Of a DNA stretch of 64,000 nt, positions 25,397-33,050 are shown piece by piece. The stretch is from DASUNP01 sp035249305 (GTDB lineage Bacteria > Acidobacteriota > Blastocatellia > UBA7656). Below the pieces are notes generated by a model, which saw only the letters and a list, made by a program, of their open reading frames with translations, did no database searches and was not told the DNA's origin. Numbering within the stretch: position 1 is the stretch's first letter; the number at the start of each line of letters is the position of its first letter. Location of the stretch: NCBI GenBank assembly GCA_035249305.1, contig DATFGQ010000030.1, forward strand, positions 15,550 through 79,549, written 5' to 3'. The position numbers and the translations under genes are program-made.

Positions 25397-25537
25397 TGTA
25401 GGGGCGATGGCGCATGATGCGCTTCGCGCGGCGCGGGCTTGTCCCTGCCCGGATCGCGCGTTAACGCGATTACGTCATCGTCCTTCGCGGGGAACCCGCG
25501 AAGCGGGTCGCGGGCAGCCACAAGGGCTGCCCCTACA
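25397..25537. repeat. TGTAGGGG...CCCCTACA modular repeat, copy 2 (full length)
   Basis: Terminal inverted 8-mers are at 25397-25404 and 25530-25537. The left module matches copy 1 (609-667). The right module, with the hairpin GGGCAGCC-ACAAG-GGCTGCCC, matches copy 3 (40163-40239). Between them lies a series of small hairpins. It fills much of the 250-base gap between the ATP-grasp and deacylase genes. Confidence 0.85.
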
Positions 25538-25557
25538 GGTTATTCACATTAGCTTTG

Positions 25558-26589
25558 CTAGATGAACGGGCGGTAGCTGAGGCCGAGCGTGATGATCTTC
25601 TGTAAAAGCTGCTCGTACTTTATGCCGCAGTGCTCGGCCGAATCCGCGAAATCTTCGTTGCGCGCGATCTGCGCGTTCGGGTTCGCTTCGATCAGATAGA
25701 GCAGGCCGTCTTCCGTCAGTCGATAATCGAGCCGCGCGTACCCGCTCAGCCCCAGCAGGCGGTAGATACGTTTCGACGTGTGCTCGAACCGCTTCCCAAG
25801 CTCGGGGGCGAGGCTCGCCGCCTGGGTCGCGACCCCGACCTGCTTCTGGTAGTTTATGTCCCACTTCACCTTGCCCGTCGCGATGACCGACTCACCTTCA
25901 GGCAGGTTCTTCATCACCAGCTCCCAAGGCGTGTAGGTCTGGAGCTTCTGATTGCCTATGACGCCGACGTAAATCTCGCGCCCCTCGATAAACTCTTCGG
26001 CGATCGCGGGCGCGTTGTTCTGCCTGTGGATGAAATCGACGCGCTCGGCCAGCTTCTCTTCGTCACGCACGACGGACGCCTTCGAGATGCCGGCGGACCC
26101 TTCGTCGATAAGCGATTTCACAAAGAGCGGGAACTTCAGCCGGCGCGGCATACGCACTTTCCGGTTGATCGGGAAGACGGCAAAGCCCGGCACGTGGACG
26201 CGGTGGAAAGTGAGAATCTCTTTCGTCAGCGCCTTGTCGTGCGCGATCGTGAGCCCTCGCGGGTTGCAGCCCGTGTAAGGCATCCTCTTTAGCTCAAGGT
26301 AGCTGACGACGTGCTGGTCGTAGAGCGGGTAGCCGTGAAACTCTTCGAGCAGGTTGAAGGCTACGTGCGGCTTGTGGTCTTCGATGGCTCGCTCGATGAC
26401 CGCAAGGTCGCTTCTTAAGCCGAGCGGAAAAACCTCGTGGCCGATCTTCCTGAGCGTCGACACCACGTCATACTCGGTCTTCCAGAGCTGTATATCTTTC
26501 TCGCTCTGCCCTTCGAGCGTGTCGGGAGGGACGAGGTCTTCGTGAACCAGGACGATCACGCGAAGCCTCTTCTTCGCCTTTAGACTCAT
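25558..26589 (-). CDS. ATP-grasp ligase, D-Ala-D-Ala ligase-like
   Basis: This 343-residue protein has the D-alanine-D-alanine ligase-type layout. It opens with an N-terminal RVIVLVHEDLVPPD domain. The central ATP-grasp follows, with PYTGCNPRGLTIAHDKALTKEIL, FPLFVKSLIDEGSAGIS (the lysine and glycine-rich loop), AIAEEFIEGREIYVGVIGN and LDYRLTEDGLLYLIEANPNAQIA (metal-binding E-x-N-P-N). It joins a carboxylate to an amine using ATP. DdlA/B enzymes act next to cell-wall genes, which are absent here. Instead it overlaps by 4 bases the stop of a zincin peptidase gene, in an operon with two phosphofructokinases. A substrate other than D-alanine is likely. Confidence 0.88.
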   Translation of the reverse strand: MSLKAKKRLRVIVLVHEDLVPPDTLEGQSEKDIQLWKTEYDVVSTLRKIGHEVFPLGLRSDLAVIERAIEDHKPHVAFNLLEEFHGYPLYDQHVVSYLELKRMPYTGCNPRGLTIAHDKALTKEILTFHRVHVPGFAVFPINRKVRMPRRLKFPLFVKSLIDEGSAGISKASVVRDEEKLAERVDFIHRQNNAPAIAEEFIEGREIYVGVIGNQKLQTYTPWELVMKNLPEGESVIATGKVKWDINYQKQVGVATQAASLAPELGKRFEHTSKRIYRLLGLSGYARLDYRLTEDGLLYLIEANPNAQIARNEDFADSAEHCGIKYEQLLQKIITLGLSYRPFI

Positions 26590-27629
26590 AGAGGAATCCT
26601 GTGATAACCCTTGTGGACGATGTTCATAGTCTGGACCGCGAGCATCATCATCACGCGAGAGCGCGCGTGCTCCTCGTCGGTCGCTACGCGCAGCCTGAGC
26701 GCGCGGGCGCGGTCTATCAAATCCTTCAGCAACTGATCGACGGTGTAATGATGCGCGCCTGTGGCTTCGGCAACTTCGTGGCGCACGTCGCGGCGCACGC
26801 GGCGGAGGAAATTCGCCGCCGTCGGGTAGGCGGCGTGTCGCGGGTCGTTGGAAAAGATGCGGCGGAGGTCGTTGTCGTAAAACGGGAGCCAGTGGAGCGC
26901 GTAATGCTCGCGCTTGTGCCGGTAATGCTCCTCTAAAGTTAAATTGACCTCCGCAATCGGCTCGACCACCCTGCGCGAGCTGTTCTTCGGCGGCGTGCGG
27001 ATGATCTCTTTCATCAGGTGGTCGACGTATTCAAGCTTCTCAAGCGCCGCCCATCCGGCGTACCGGTGGCGCCAGCGCGAGCCTGGCGCGAGCCATACGG
27101 CGAACGTCTCCGCGAAATCCTCGGCGGGGTGCGCCTGCGCGTACCATGCGTTCAAGTGCAGGACGTGATTGCGGCTGTCCGGGTCCGGCTCGTAAAAATC
27201 GGGATAGGGTTTTGTGAACGAGCCGAACAGCTCGCGCCAGCGCCGCCGTTTGTGGAAGTTGTACGCGTTGCTGATGGCGTGGCCCGCCTCGTGTCTCAGT
27301 ATGCGCATGCACTCGCGGTCGGTGCCGCCTTCGACTTCGAGCATCATCTTGCGTTCGAGTTTCATCAAACGCGGGTCGGCCAGGTAGAATGCGATGGCGA
27401 TGCCCGGCACACCGTCCGGCGTGAACCACTCTTCGCCGAGCCAGACGTGAGGCCTGAAGTCGAGGCCGCGATCGTTAAGCTCCTCGTAGAGCCGCGCGAC
27501 GCGGCCCTGTAAAGGCGTGCCCTCGATCCTCAAAGGGAGGTCACAGATGCGAAGCCCGAGCAACTCGCGGTCACTCAGCTCTCGCCAGTCGGCAGCCGTG
27601 TTTTGATATTTTTTCGGTATGGCTTTCAT
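26586..27629 (-). CDS. Putative zinc-binding metallopeptidase (HEAGH)
   Basis: The ATG at 27629 (MKAIPKKYQN) lies 4 bases after the phosphofructokinase stop; a TTG at 27644 would overlap it. The protein has a gluzincin-like motif RHEAGHAISNAY (HExxH) and, about 45 residues on, HPAEDFAETFAVWL, which supplies a likely third ligand (ExxxD/E). This matches the predicted zincin family once called putative zinc-binding metallopeptidase. There is no signal peptide. It is translationally coupled to the ATP-grasp gene (ATGA overlap). In established families such ligase-peptidase pairs make and trim peptide-like products; that role is inferred here. Confidence 0.8.
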   Translation of the reverse strand: MKAIPKKYQNTAADWRELSDRELLGLRICDLPLRIEGTPLQGRVARLYEELNDRGLDFRPHVWLGEEWFTPDGVPGIAIAFYLADPRLMKLERKMMLEVEGGTDRECMRILRHEAGHAISNAYNFHKRRRWRELFGSFTKPYPDFYEPDPDSRNHVLHLNAWYAQAHPAEDFAETFAVWLAPGSRWRHRYAGWAALEKLEYVDHLMKEIIRTPPKNSSRRVVEPIAEVNLTLEEHYRHKREHYALHWLPFYDNDLRRIFSNDPRHAAYPTAANFLRRVRRDVRHEVAEATGAHHYTVDQLLKDLIDRARALRLRVATDEEHARSRVMMMLAVQTMNIVHKGYHRIPL

Positions 27630-27633
27630 CTGC

Positions 27634-28878
27634 TCAACGCGCAAGGTGACTGAAATGCGCGACGAAATCCTCGCGCGAAAGGCCCGCGGCTTCGGCGAGC
27701 CGCGCGACCCATGCTTCGTCCGCGAAATCCTTTTTGCCTAACCGCACCATGTAATCGCGCGCCACCTGATAGCTCTCCGTGTCGACGTCGACGGGGCGAC
27801 GCCGCGCGCCGCCCGTGGCCTGGTCTACGACCTGGCTGAAAGGGACGGCCTGCGATTCGCCCCCCTGAGTAGTGATCATAGCGCCCGACCCGCCTTTTAG
27901 CATGTAGCGCACCGCCGCGTAGCCGAGGTCGCGCGCGTACTCGGCGTCGTAAGGTATCGGCGGGGCGCAGCGCAATTCGTAGCCGATGGTCTTGTCTACG
28001 ATGGTAACTTTCATTCCGCGACGTTCTAGACGGAGCTGCACTTCGTTCTTGACCTTGCGGCCGAGGTCGATCTCGGTGACGCGTATGTTGCCCTGCGCGT
28101 CGCGGTCTACGTCTTGAAGCTCCGTCACCTCCTCCGCGCTGAAATGCTCGGCGAGCGCTTCGGCCATCAGCGCGACGCCGTAAGGGCGGTCCATAGCCCG
28201 GCGCTTTATGATCGCCCCTTCGACTATGTCGGCTATGTCGGAAAGCGAGATCGTATCACGCCTGAACTCTTCCGGGATGATCGTGCAGGTCGCGCTCGCC
28301 GCCTTGCCTATGCCGAGCGTGAGGTGGCCGGTCGGCCTCCCCATCGTCACGCCGAGGTACCAGCGGCCTGTCGTCTTCGCGTCCTCCATAAGGCGTTTGA
28401 CCAGCTCGACGCCGACGTGGCGAGCCGTCTCGTAACCGAGCGTCGCGACGGGCAGCGGCAGCCACAGGTCGTTGTCGATCGTCTTAGGGACGAGGACCAC
28501 TTTTATGGCCCCGCCCGTCTCGCGCTCAACGGCCACGGCGCTGCGCACAAGGTCATCGCCGCCCACGGCCACGAGCGCCTCTACGCCGAGCTTCTTAAGC
28601 GCGGCCACCGTGTTGTCGAGGCTTGCGGCGTCGCGCGTTATGTCCGCGCGCGATGTGCCAAGAATGACCCCGCCATCGAGGTGTATCCGCGCGACTTCCT
28701 CGATCGTCAGCTCGTGCTGTTCGTCCGTGTAGCGCTCGGCGAGCCACTGAAAGCCGTCGTGAAATCCTATGGGCGTGCAGCCGAGCTTTATAGCCTCGAT
28801 GGCGACGGCGGCGATGACACCGTTAGTCCCCGGCGCGGGGCCTCCGCCTACGAGTATGCCTATCTTCTTTACCGCCAT
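27634..28878 (-). CDS. 6-phosphofructokinase, PPi-type residues (paralogue 1)
   Basis: This 414-residue PfkA-family protein starts GILVGGGPAPGTNGVI. It has GGDD (VAVGGDDLVRSA) where ATP enzymes have GGDGS, and PKTIDND where ATP enzymes have PGTIDND. Asp104 and Lys124 (E. coli numbering) are the known markers of pyrophosphate-dependent enzymes, so PPi use is predicted. It phosphorylates fructose 6-phosphate, and the PPi reaction is reversible. GRWYLGVTMGRPTGHL matches the family. It starts 12 bases after the stop of a second PFK gene. Confidence 0.9.
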   Translation of the reverse strand: MAVKKIGILVGGGPAPGTNGVIAAVAIEAIKLGCTPIGFHDGFQWLAERYTDEQHELTIEEVARIHLDGGVILGTSRADITRDAASLDNTVAALKKLGVEALVAVGGDDLVRSAVAVERETGGAIKVVLVPKTIDNDLWLPLPVATLGYETARHVGVELVKRLMEDAKTTGRWYLGVTMGRPTGHLTLGIGKAASATCTIIPEEFRRDTISLSDIADIVEGAIIKRRAMDRPYGVALMAEALAEHFSAEEVTELQDVDRDAQGNIRVTEIDLGRKVKNEVQLRLERRGMKVTIVDKTIGYELRCAPPIPYDAEYARDLGYAAVRYMLKGGSGAMITTQGGESQAVPFSQVVDQATGGARRRPVDVDTESYQVARDYMVRLGKKDFADEAWVARLAEAAGLSREDFVAHFSHLAR

Positions 28879-28890
28879 GCTGATTAGAGA

Positions 28891-30123
28891 CTAAGACAGA
28901 TGTTTGAACTTGCTCACGAACTCTTCCACCGAGAGGTTTGCCGCCGAGGCCAGCTTTTCGACCCACGCGGCGTCTTTGAAATCGCCCGCCTCCAGCCGGA
29001 TCATATATTCGCGCGCGACCTGGAAGCCTTCGCTCTTAGCATTAACCATTCGCACGCGAGTCTTGCCCGTCTCGGGCTCGCGTATCTCGTCAAAAGAGAT
29101 CGGGACCAGCCGGCCGCCCTGTATGCTGACCATCGCGCGGCTGCCGCCCCCGAGCAGAAAACGGATCGCGCTATAGCCCAGGTCGCGGCAATAAGCGGCG
29201 TCGAACGGGATGGGGTCGGCGCAGCGCAGCTCGTAGCCGATGTTCTTGTTAGTGATCGTCACGCGGATGCCGCGCCCGCTCAACCGCCCTTGCACCTCCG
29301 CTTTGACCTTGCGCGCCAGGTCGACTTCCGCGAACCGTATGTGGCCGTGCTCGTCGCGCTCAACGTCTTCGAGCTCGGCCAGCTCCGCGGGGTCGAGCTT
29401 TTCGATCAGCCCTTCGGCCAGCACGGCCACGCCGTAAGGGCGGTTCATAGCTCGGCGCTTTATGATCGCCCCTTCGACTATGTCGCATATCTCCGAGAAC
29501 GCGACGCGCTCTTCGAACTCCTCGCCGATGACGGTCAAAGTCGCGCCCGCGGCCTTGCCTATGCCGAGCGCGAGGTGCCCGGCCTTGCGCCCCATCGCGA
29601 CGACGACGTACCACCGCTTCGTCGAGCGCGCGTCCTCCATCAAGTTCTGCACAAGCTCTACGCCGACGTGGCGGGCCGTCTGGTAGCCGAAGGTCGGTAT
29701 GTGGCTCGGCAGCGGCAGGTCGTTGTCGATCGTCTTCGGGACGTGGACCGTGCGGATGCGGTCGCCGGAGGCCGCGGCGACGAAGCTCGAAGAGAGCGCC
29801 GTGTCGTCGCCGCCGATCGTCACCAGATGCGTGACGCCCAGAGACGTGAGCGTCTCTACGACGGCGCTTGTGGCCTCGTCGGACTTTGTCGGGTTGTCGC
29901 GCGCGGTCCCGAGCACCGAGCCGCCCTCCAGATGTATGCGCGAAACGTCTTCGATGCGAAGCGGCCGGACGCGCGACGAGTCGCGGCGCATGAGGTGCTT
30001 AAACCCTTGCTCGACGCCCAGGACTTCGAAGCCCTCGTTTATGGCCTCGATGGTGGCGGCCGAGATGACCGCGTTGATGCCAGGGGCCGGCCCTCCGCCC
30101 ACGAGTATTGCCAGCACACTCAT
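28891..30123 (-). CDS. 6-phosphofructokinase, PPi-type residues (paralogue 2)
   Basis: The start at 30123 (MSVLAILVGGGPAPGINAV) is preferred; the longer frame reads through a heptamer repeat. The protein has 410 residues, with GGDD (TIGGDDTALSS) and VPKTIDND as in paralogue 1, so it too is predicted to use pyrophosphate. The two share most motifs (YQTARHVGVELVQNLMEDARSTKRWYVVVAMGRKAGHL) but differ in many residues, which points to an old duplication. It leads the operon PFK-PFK-zincin-ATP-grasp. The repeat unit AGGACTC just upstream supplies a possible AGGA ribosome-binding site 6 bases before the start. Confidence 0.9.
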   Translation of the reverse strand: MSVLAILVGGGPAPGINAVISAATIEAINEGFEVLGVEQGFKHLMRRDSSRVRPLRIEDVSRIHLEGGSVLGTARDNPTKSDEATSAVVETLTSLGVTHLVTIGGDDTALSSSFVAAASGDRIRTVHVPKTIDNDLPLPSHIPTFGYQTARHVGVELVQNLMEDARSTKRWYVVVAMGRKAGHLALGIGKAAGATLTVIGEEFEERVAFSEICDIVEGAIIKRRAMNRPYGVAVLAEGLIEKLDPAELAELEDVERDEHGHIRFAEVDLARKVKAEVQGRLSGRGIRVTITNKNIGYELRCADPIPFDAAYCRDLGYSAIRFLLGGGSRAMVSIQGGRLVPISFDEIREPETGKTRVRMVNAKSEGFQVAREYMIRLEAGDFKDAAWVEKLASAANLSVEEFVSKFKHLS

Positions 30124-30126
30124 ATT

Positions 30127-30237
30127 GAGTCCTGAGTCCTGTTGAGTCCTGAGTCCTGAGTGCTGAGTCCTGAGTAAAAGCATGAGGACGTTGCTTATGG
30201 TTCTCACTCAGGACTCAGGACTCAGCACTCAGCACTT
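30127..30237. repeat. Heptamer-built inverted repeat (GAGTCCT units)
   Basis: Tandem 7-mers GAGTCCT/GAGTGCT (left arm about 30144-30175, with extra units from 30127) face ACTCAGG/ACTCAGC units (about 30206-30237). Over 32 aligned bases the arms differ at about 3. On the minus strand the repeat begins inside the stop codon of the M2 peptidase gene and ends next to the PFK start. Confidence 0.85.
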
Positions 30238-32065
30238 ATTTTTGACCAAGCTCTTTGTTCTGCTCGTCGAGCCAGCGTTTGAGCGGAGCAAAGTAATCGA
30301 GTATAGCCGTGGCGTCCATCTTATCTTCGCCCGTCAGGGCCTTGAGCGCTTCGGGCCACGGGCGGCTCTGGCCCATCTCTAGCATCTGCTTGAGCTTCGC
30401 CCCGGCCTGCTTGTTGTTGTAGATCGAGCAGCGGTGCAGCGGCCCCGTGTAACCTGCTTCGCGGCACAGCGCGCGGTGGAATTGGAACTGGAGAATGTTG
30501 GCCAGGAAATAACGGGCGTAAGGGACGTTGGCCGGCACGTGATACTTCGCGCCTGGGTCGAAATCTTTTTCCGAGCGCGGCGCGGGCGGGGCGATCCGCT
30601 GGTACTTCTCGCGCAAGTCCCACCACGCTTTGTTGTAATCGGCCGGCGTGATCTCACCGGAAAAGACTTTCCAGCGCCATTGATCTACAAGGTAGCCGAA
30701 GGGCAGGAAGGCTACTTTTTCGAGCGCGCGGTTTAACAAAAGCCCTATGTCGGCGCTCTGGTCGGGCACTTTATCGATCATGCCGATCTGCTTGAGGTAT
30801 TCCGGCGTGACCGAAAGCGCGACCGTGTCGCCTATGGCTTCGTGGAAGCCGTCGTTGGCGCTGTTCTGATACAGGTACGGTTTCGGGGCGTAGGCCATCT
30901 GGTAGTAGTTGTGGCCCAACTCGTGATGGACCACGGCGAAGTCTTCGGCCGTTATCTTGATGCACATCTTCAGGCGCACGTCTTTCTGATAGTCGAGATC
31001 CCATGCGCTCGCGTGACAGACTACGTCGTGGTCGGCGGGCTTGGCAAACAGCGACCGCTCCCAGAAGGTGTCGGGCAGCCGCTCGAACCCGAGCGAGGTG
31101 AAGAACTGCTCGCCGTGACGGACCATCTGTTTCTCGTCGGTCTTTTTCTTCTTCAGTATCTCCGTCAGGTCGTAGCCCGGATCGCCCTTTTCGGGTTTGA
31201 GCAGCGTGTAGATGTTCGTCCAGTCCTGGCTCCACATGTTGCCGAACAGGTGCGCGGGCACAAGGCCCGTCGCCGGCACTACCTGGCTGCCGTATTTCTT
31301 CGCCAGCCGCGCGCGCGTGTAGGCGTAGAGCGAATCGTAAAGGGGCTTGACCTGAAGCCACAGCCTCTCCATCTCGGCCGCGAAAGCGTCGGGCGGCATG
31401 TCGTAATTCGAACGCCACATCGCGCCCATGTCCTTGAACCCCATCTCGCGCGCGCCCTTGTTGGCCAGCTCGACGAAGCGCTGGTACTCGTCGCGGTAGG
31501 GCGGCGCGACCGAGTGCCACCCGAGCCACATTCTCTTCAGCTCTTCGGGGTCGCGGCTCTCGGCCATTATGCGCTCCATGTCGTCGAGGCTGAGACACTT
31601 CCCCTTATCGCCTTCGGGGCAGTACTTGCCCTTGCCGTACTCGCTCTCCATCATCACGGCGATCTTCGTCAGCTCCTCGCGCTCCTTTGCGTTCGAGGGC
31701 GCGGGCAAGGTGAGCGCGAGCTTAAGCAGCTTGAACTTGCGCTCCACATCGTAAGGCAGTCTTAAGCCGTCGAACCGGCGCGACTGCTCGGCCAGCTCCG
31801 TGACGGCGGCCGTGTACTGTTCGCGCGCCTCGGCGGCCATAGCGTCCGTGTCGCTTGTGATGTAGGTGCTGTTGACCCAGTTAGCCCTTTCGGCCTTGAT
31901 GGCGAGCTGTACGAGTCGCTTCTCCGCCTGGGCGATGAACTGCTCGGCCTGAGCGACCGTGGCCTTTGTCGCCTGCGCGGAGGATGAGATGGGAAGAAAG
32001 CAGAGGGCGATAACCACAGCGGCAGACCTCAAGCGAAAGCGTGGGCCGCGGGCGTCGGGCTTCAT
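30236..32065 (-). CDS. M2 family metallopeptidase (ACE-like), exported
   Basis: The ATG at 32065 (MKPDARGPRF) gives 609 residues with a signal peptide ending SSSAQAT. The M2 zinc site HHELGHNYYQ (HExxH) and the downstream glutamate in GFHEAIGDTV are present, with the family segments LLKPEKGDPGYDLTEIL and DLDYQKDVRLKMCIKI. Bacterial angiotensin-converting-enzyme homologues remove dipeptides from peptide ends. Its own promoter is probably in the 344-base gap upstream. Its 3' end adjoins the heptamer repeat before the PFK operon, so it may be separate from that operon. Confidence 0.93.
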   Translation of the reverse strand: MKPDARGPRFRLRSAAVVIALCFLPISSSAQATKATVAQAEQFIAQAEKRLVQLAIKAERANWVNSTYITSDTDAMAAEAREQYTAAVTELAEQSRRFDGLRLPYDVERKFKLLKLALTLPAPSNAKEREELTKIAVMMESEYGKGKYCPEGDKGKCLSLDDMERIMAESRDPEELKRMWLGWHSVAPPYRDEYQRFVELANKGAREMGFKDMGAMWRSNYDMPPDAFAAEMERLWLQVKPLYDSLYAYTRARLAKKYGSQVVPATGLVPAHLFGNMWSQDWTNIYTLLKPEKGDPGYDLTEILKKKKTDEKQMVRHGEQFFTSLGFERLPDTFWERSLFAKPADHDVVCHASAWDLDYQKDVRLKMCIKITAEDFAVVHHELGHNYYQMAYAPKPYLYQNSANDGFHEAIGDTVALSVTPEYLKQIGMIDKVPDQSADIGLLLNRALEKVAFLPFGYLVDQWRWKVFSGEITPADYNKAWWDLREKYQRIAPPAPRSEKDFDPGAKYHVPANVPYARYFLANILQFQFHRALCREAGYTGPLHRCSIYNNKQAGAKLKQMLEMGQSRPWPEALKALTGEDKMDATAILDYFAPLKRWLDEQNKELGQK

Positions 32066-32113
32066 AGACAACCTCCGTGTGTCTCGAAATTGAGCGCCAC
32101 AAGTCTCTATCCT

Positions 32114-32143
32114 TTTATAAGCCCACGGCCCGAGGCCAGGCAA
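32114..32143 (-). promoter_or_regulatory. Possible promoter for the M2 peptidase gene
   Basis: On the minus strand TATAAA (32114-32119) lies 18 bases after TTGCCT (32138-32143). The -35 is weak. It would start transcription about 45 bases upstream of the ATG at 32065. The rest of 32066-32409 holds the next promoter and no gene I would accept. Confidence 0.35.
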
Positions 32144-32335
32144 GCTGCAAAGAGTTTAGTGAGCTATACGGCGCACGAAATACGCATTACATTCTGAAGG
32201 GCGAAAAGTCTATGCAACACTTAGAGAGAACCGAGCAGACGGTGACACAGACGGCCGCGATAATCTTTGCCCGCGCGGGGCGGCGGATAAGGGAGTTGCT
32301 CAGGACCGGCGGCGACAGGCGCAAGCGCGGCCTAA

Positions 32336-32364
32336 TTGACTTGGAAAAGACAAATGGCTATGCT
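32336..32364 (+). promoter_or_regulatory. Sigma-70-type promoter for the sigma-kinase operon
   Basis: TTGACT (32336-32341) and TATGCT (32359-32364) are separated by 17 bases. Transcription would start near 32371, about 39 bases before the ATG at 32410. This supports that start over the longer open frame from 32077. Confidence 0.7.
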
Positions 32365-32409
32365 CTCCCAGACTCCCGGTCACGACTCTCCGTCGCGCGC
32401 GAAAACGTT

Positions 32410-32979
32410 ATGTCCAGACCGTCGCCACACGAGGTTACTCAACTGCTTTTAGACTGGCGCAATGGCGATAAAGAGGCGCTCGACAAGCTGACGCCGCTGG
32501 TCTACAACGAGCTCAGAAGGCTGGCGAACCACTACCTCAGGGGCGAGCGCAAAGACCACACCTTGCAGGGGACCGCGCTGGTCCACGAAGCCTACATAAG
32601 GCTGATAGGCCAGGGCGACCTCGAATGGCAGAACCGCGCACACTTTTTCGGCGTCGCCGCGCGATTGATGAGGCAGATACTCGTCGACCACGCGCGAAAG
32701 CACCGCGCGGCCAAGCGAGGCAGCGGCGAGCGCGACCTGTCGCTCGACGAGGCGGCGGTCTTTTCGGCTGAGCGGGCTTCAAGCCTGGTCGCGCTCGACG
32801 ACGCGCTCGAAAGCCTGGCGCAGTTCGACGAGCGCAAGAGCCGGCTGGTAGAGCTTCGCTATTTCGGCGGGCTCAGCATAGAAGAGATAAGCGAAGTCGA
32901 AGAGACTTCCGTAGCGACTGTGAAACGCCACATGAGGATGGCCGAAGCCTGGCTGCATAAAGAGATGAGCAAAGGATAG
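32410..32979 (+). CDS. ECF-type sigma factor, acidobacterial/planctomycete-type
   Basis: This is 189 residues starting MSRPSPHEVTQLLLDW. It has region 2 (YNELRRLANHYLRGE, TALVHEAYIRLI, WQNRAHFFGVAARLMRQILVDHARK) and region 4 (FDERKSRLVELRYFGGLSIEEIS, SVATVKRHMRMAEAWLHKEM). The combination with TLQ-x-TALVHEAYIRL is typical of the sigma-70 subfamily (TIGR02999-like) that sits before large Ser/Thr kinases. The downstream kinases probably regulate it, directly or through phosphorylation. It ends 71 bases before kinase 1, and the intervening DNA is almost entirely one perfect hairpin. It is about half identical by eye to the factor at 59560. Confidence 0.93.
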   Translation: MSRPSPHEVTQLLLDWRNGDKEALDKLTPLVYNELRRLANHYLRGERKDHTLQGTALVHEAYIRLIGQGDLEWQNRAHFFGVAARLMRQILVDHARKHRAAKRGSGERDLSLDEAAVFSAERASSLVALDDALESLAQFDERKSRLVELRYFGGLSIEEISEVEETSVATVKRHMRMAEAWLHKEMSKG

Positions 32980-33045
32980 TTTTAAGTTTTAAGTTTTCAG
33001 TTTTTAGCCGCAGAACTAAAAACTGAAAACTTAAAACTTAAAACT
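32978..33045. repeat. Perfect 30-bp inverted repeat of TTTTAAG-type heptamers
   Basis: Left arm 32978-33007 and right arm 33016-33045 are exact reverse complements around an 8-base loop (CCGCAGAA). Each arm reads as 7-mers TTTTAAG, TTTTAAG, TTTTCAG, TTTTTAG. It begins at the second base of the sigma factor's stop codon (TAG 32977-32979) and ends 5 bases before the kinase ATG (33051), leaving no Shine-Dalgarno sequence for it. Confidence 0.95.
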
Positions 33046-33050
33046 GTATT

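Noticed and set aside
28900..30135. Plus-strand 411-codon frame opposite phosphofructokinase paralogue 2
   Set aside because: The opposite strand has all PFK motifs. The frame is a composition artefact.
30127..30237. CRISPR array
   Set aside because: Units are 7 bases in tandem without unique spacers and form one inverted repeat; no cas genes are in the window.
32077..32409. Upstream extension of the first sigma factor
   Set aside because: A strong promoter lies inside it (32336-32364), and the added residues do not match the family.
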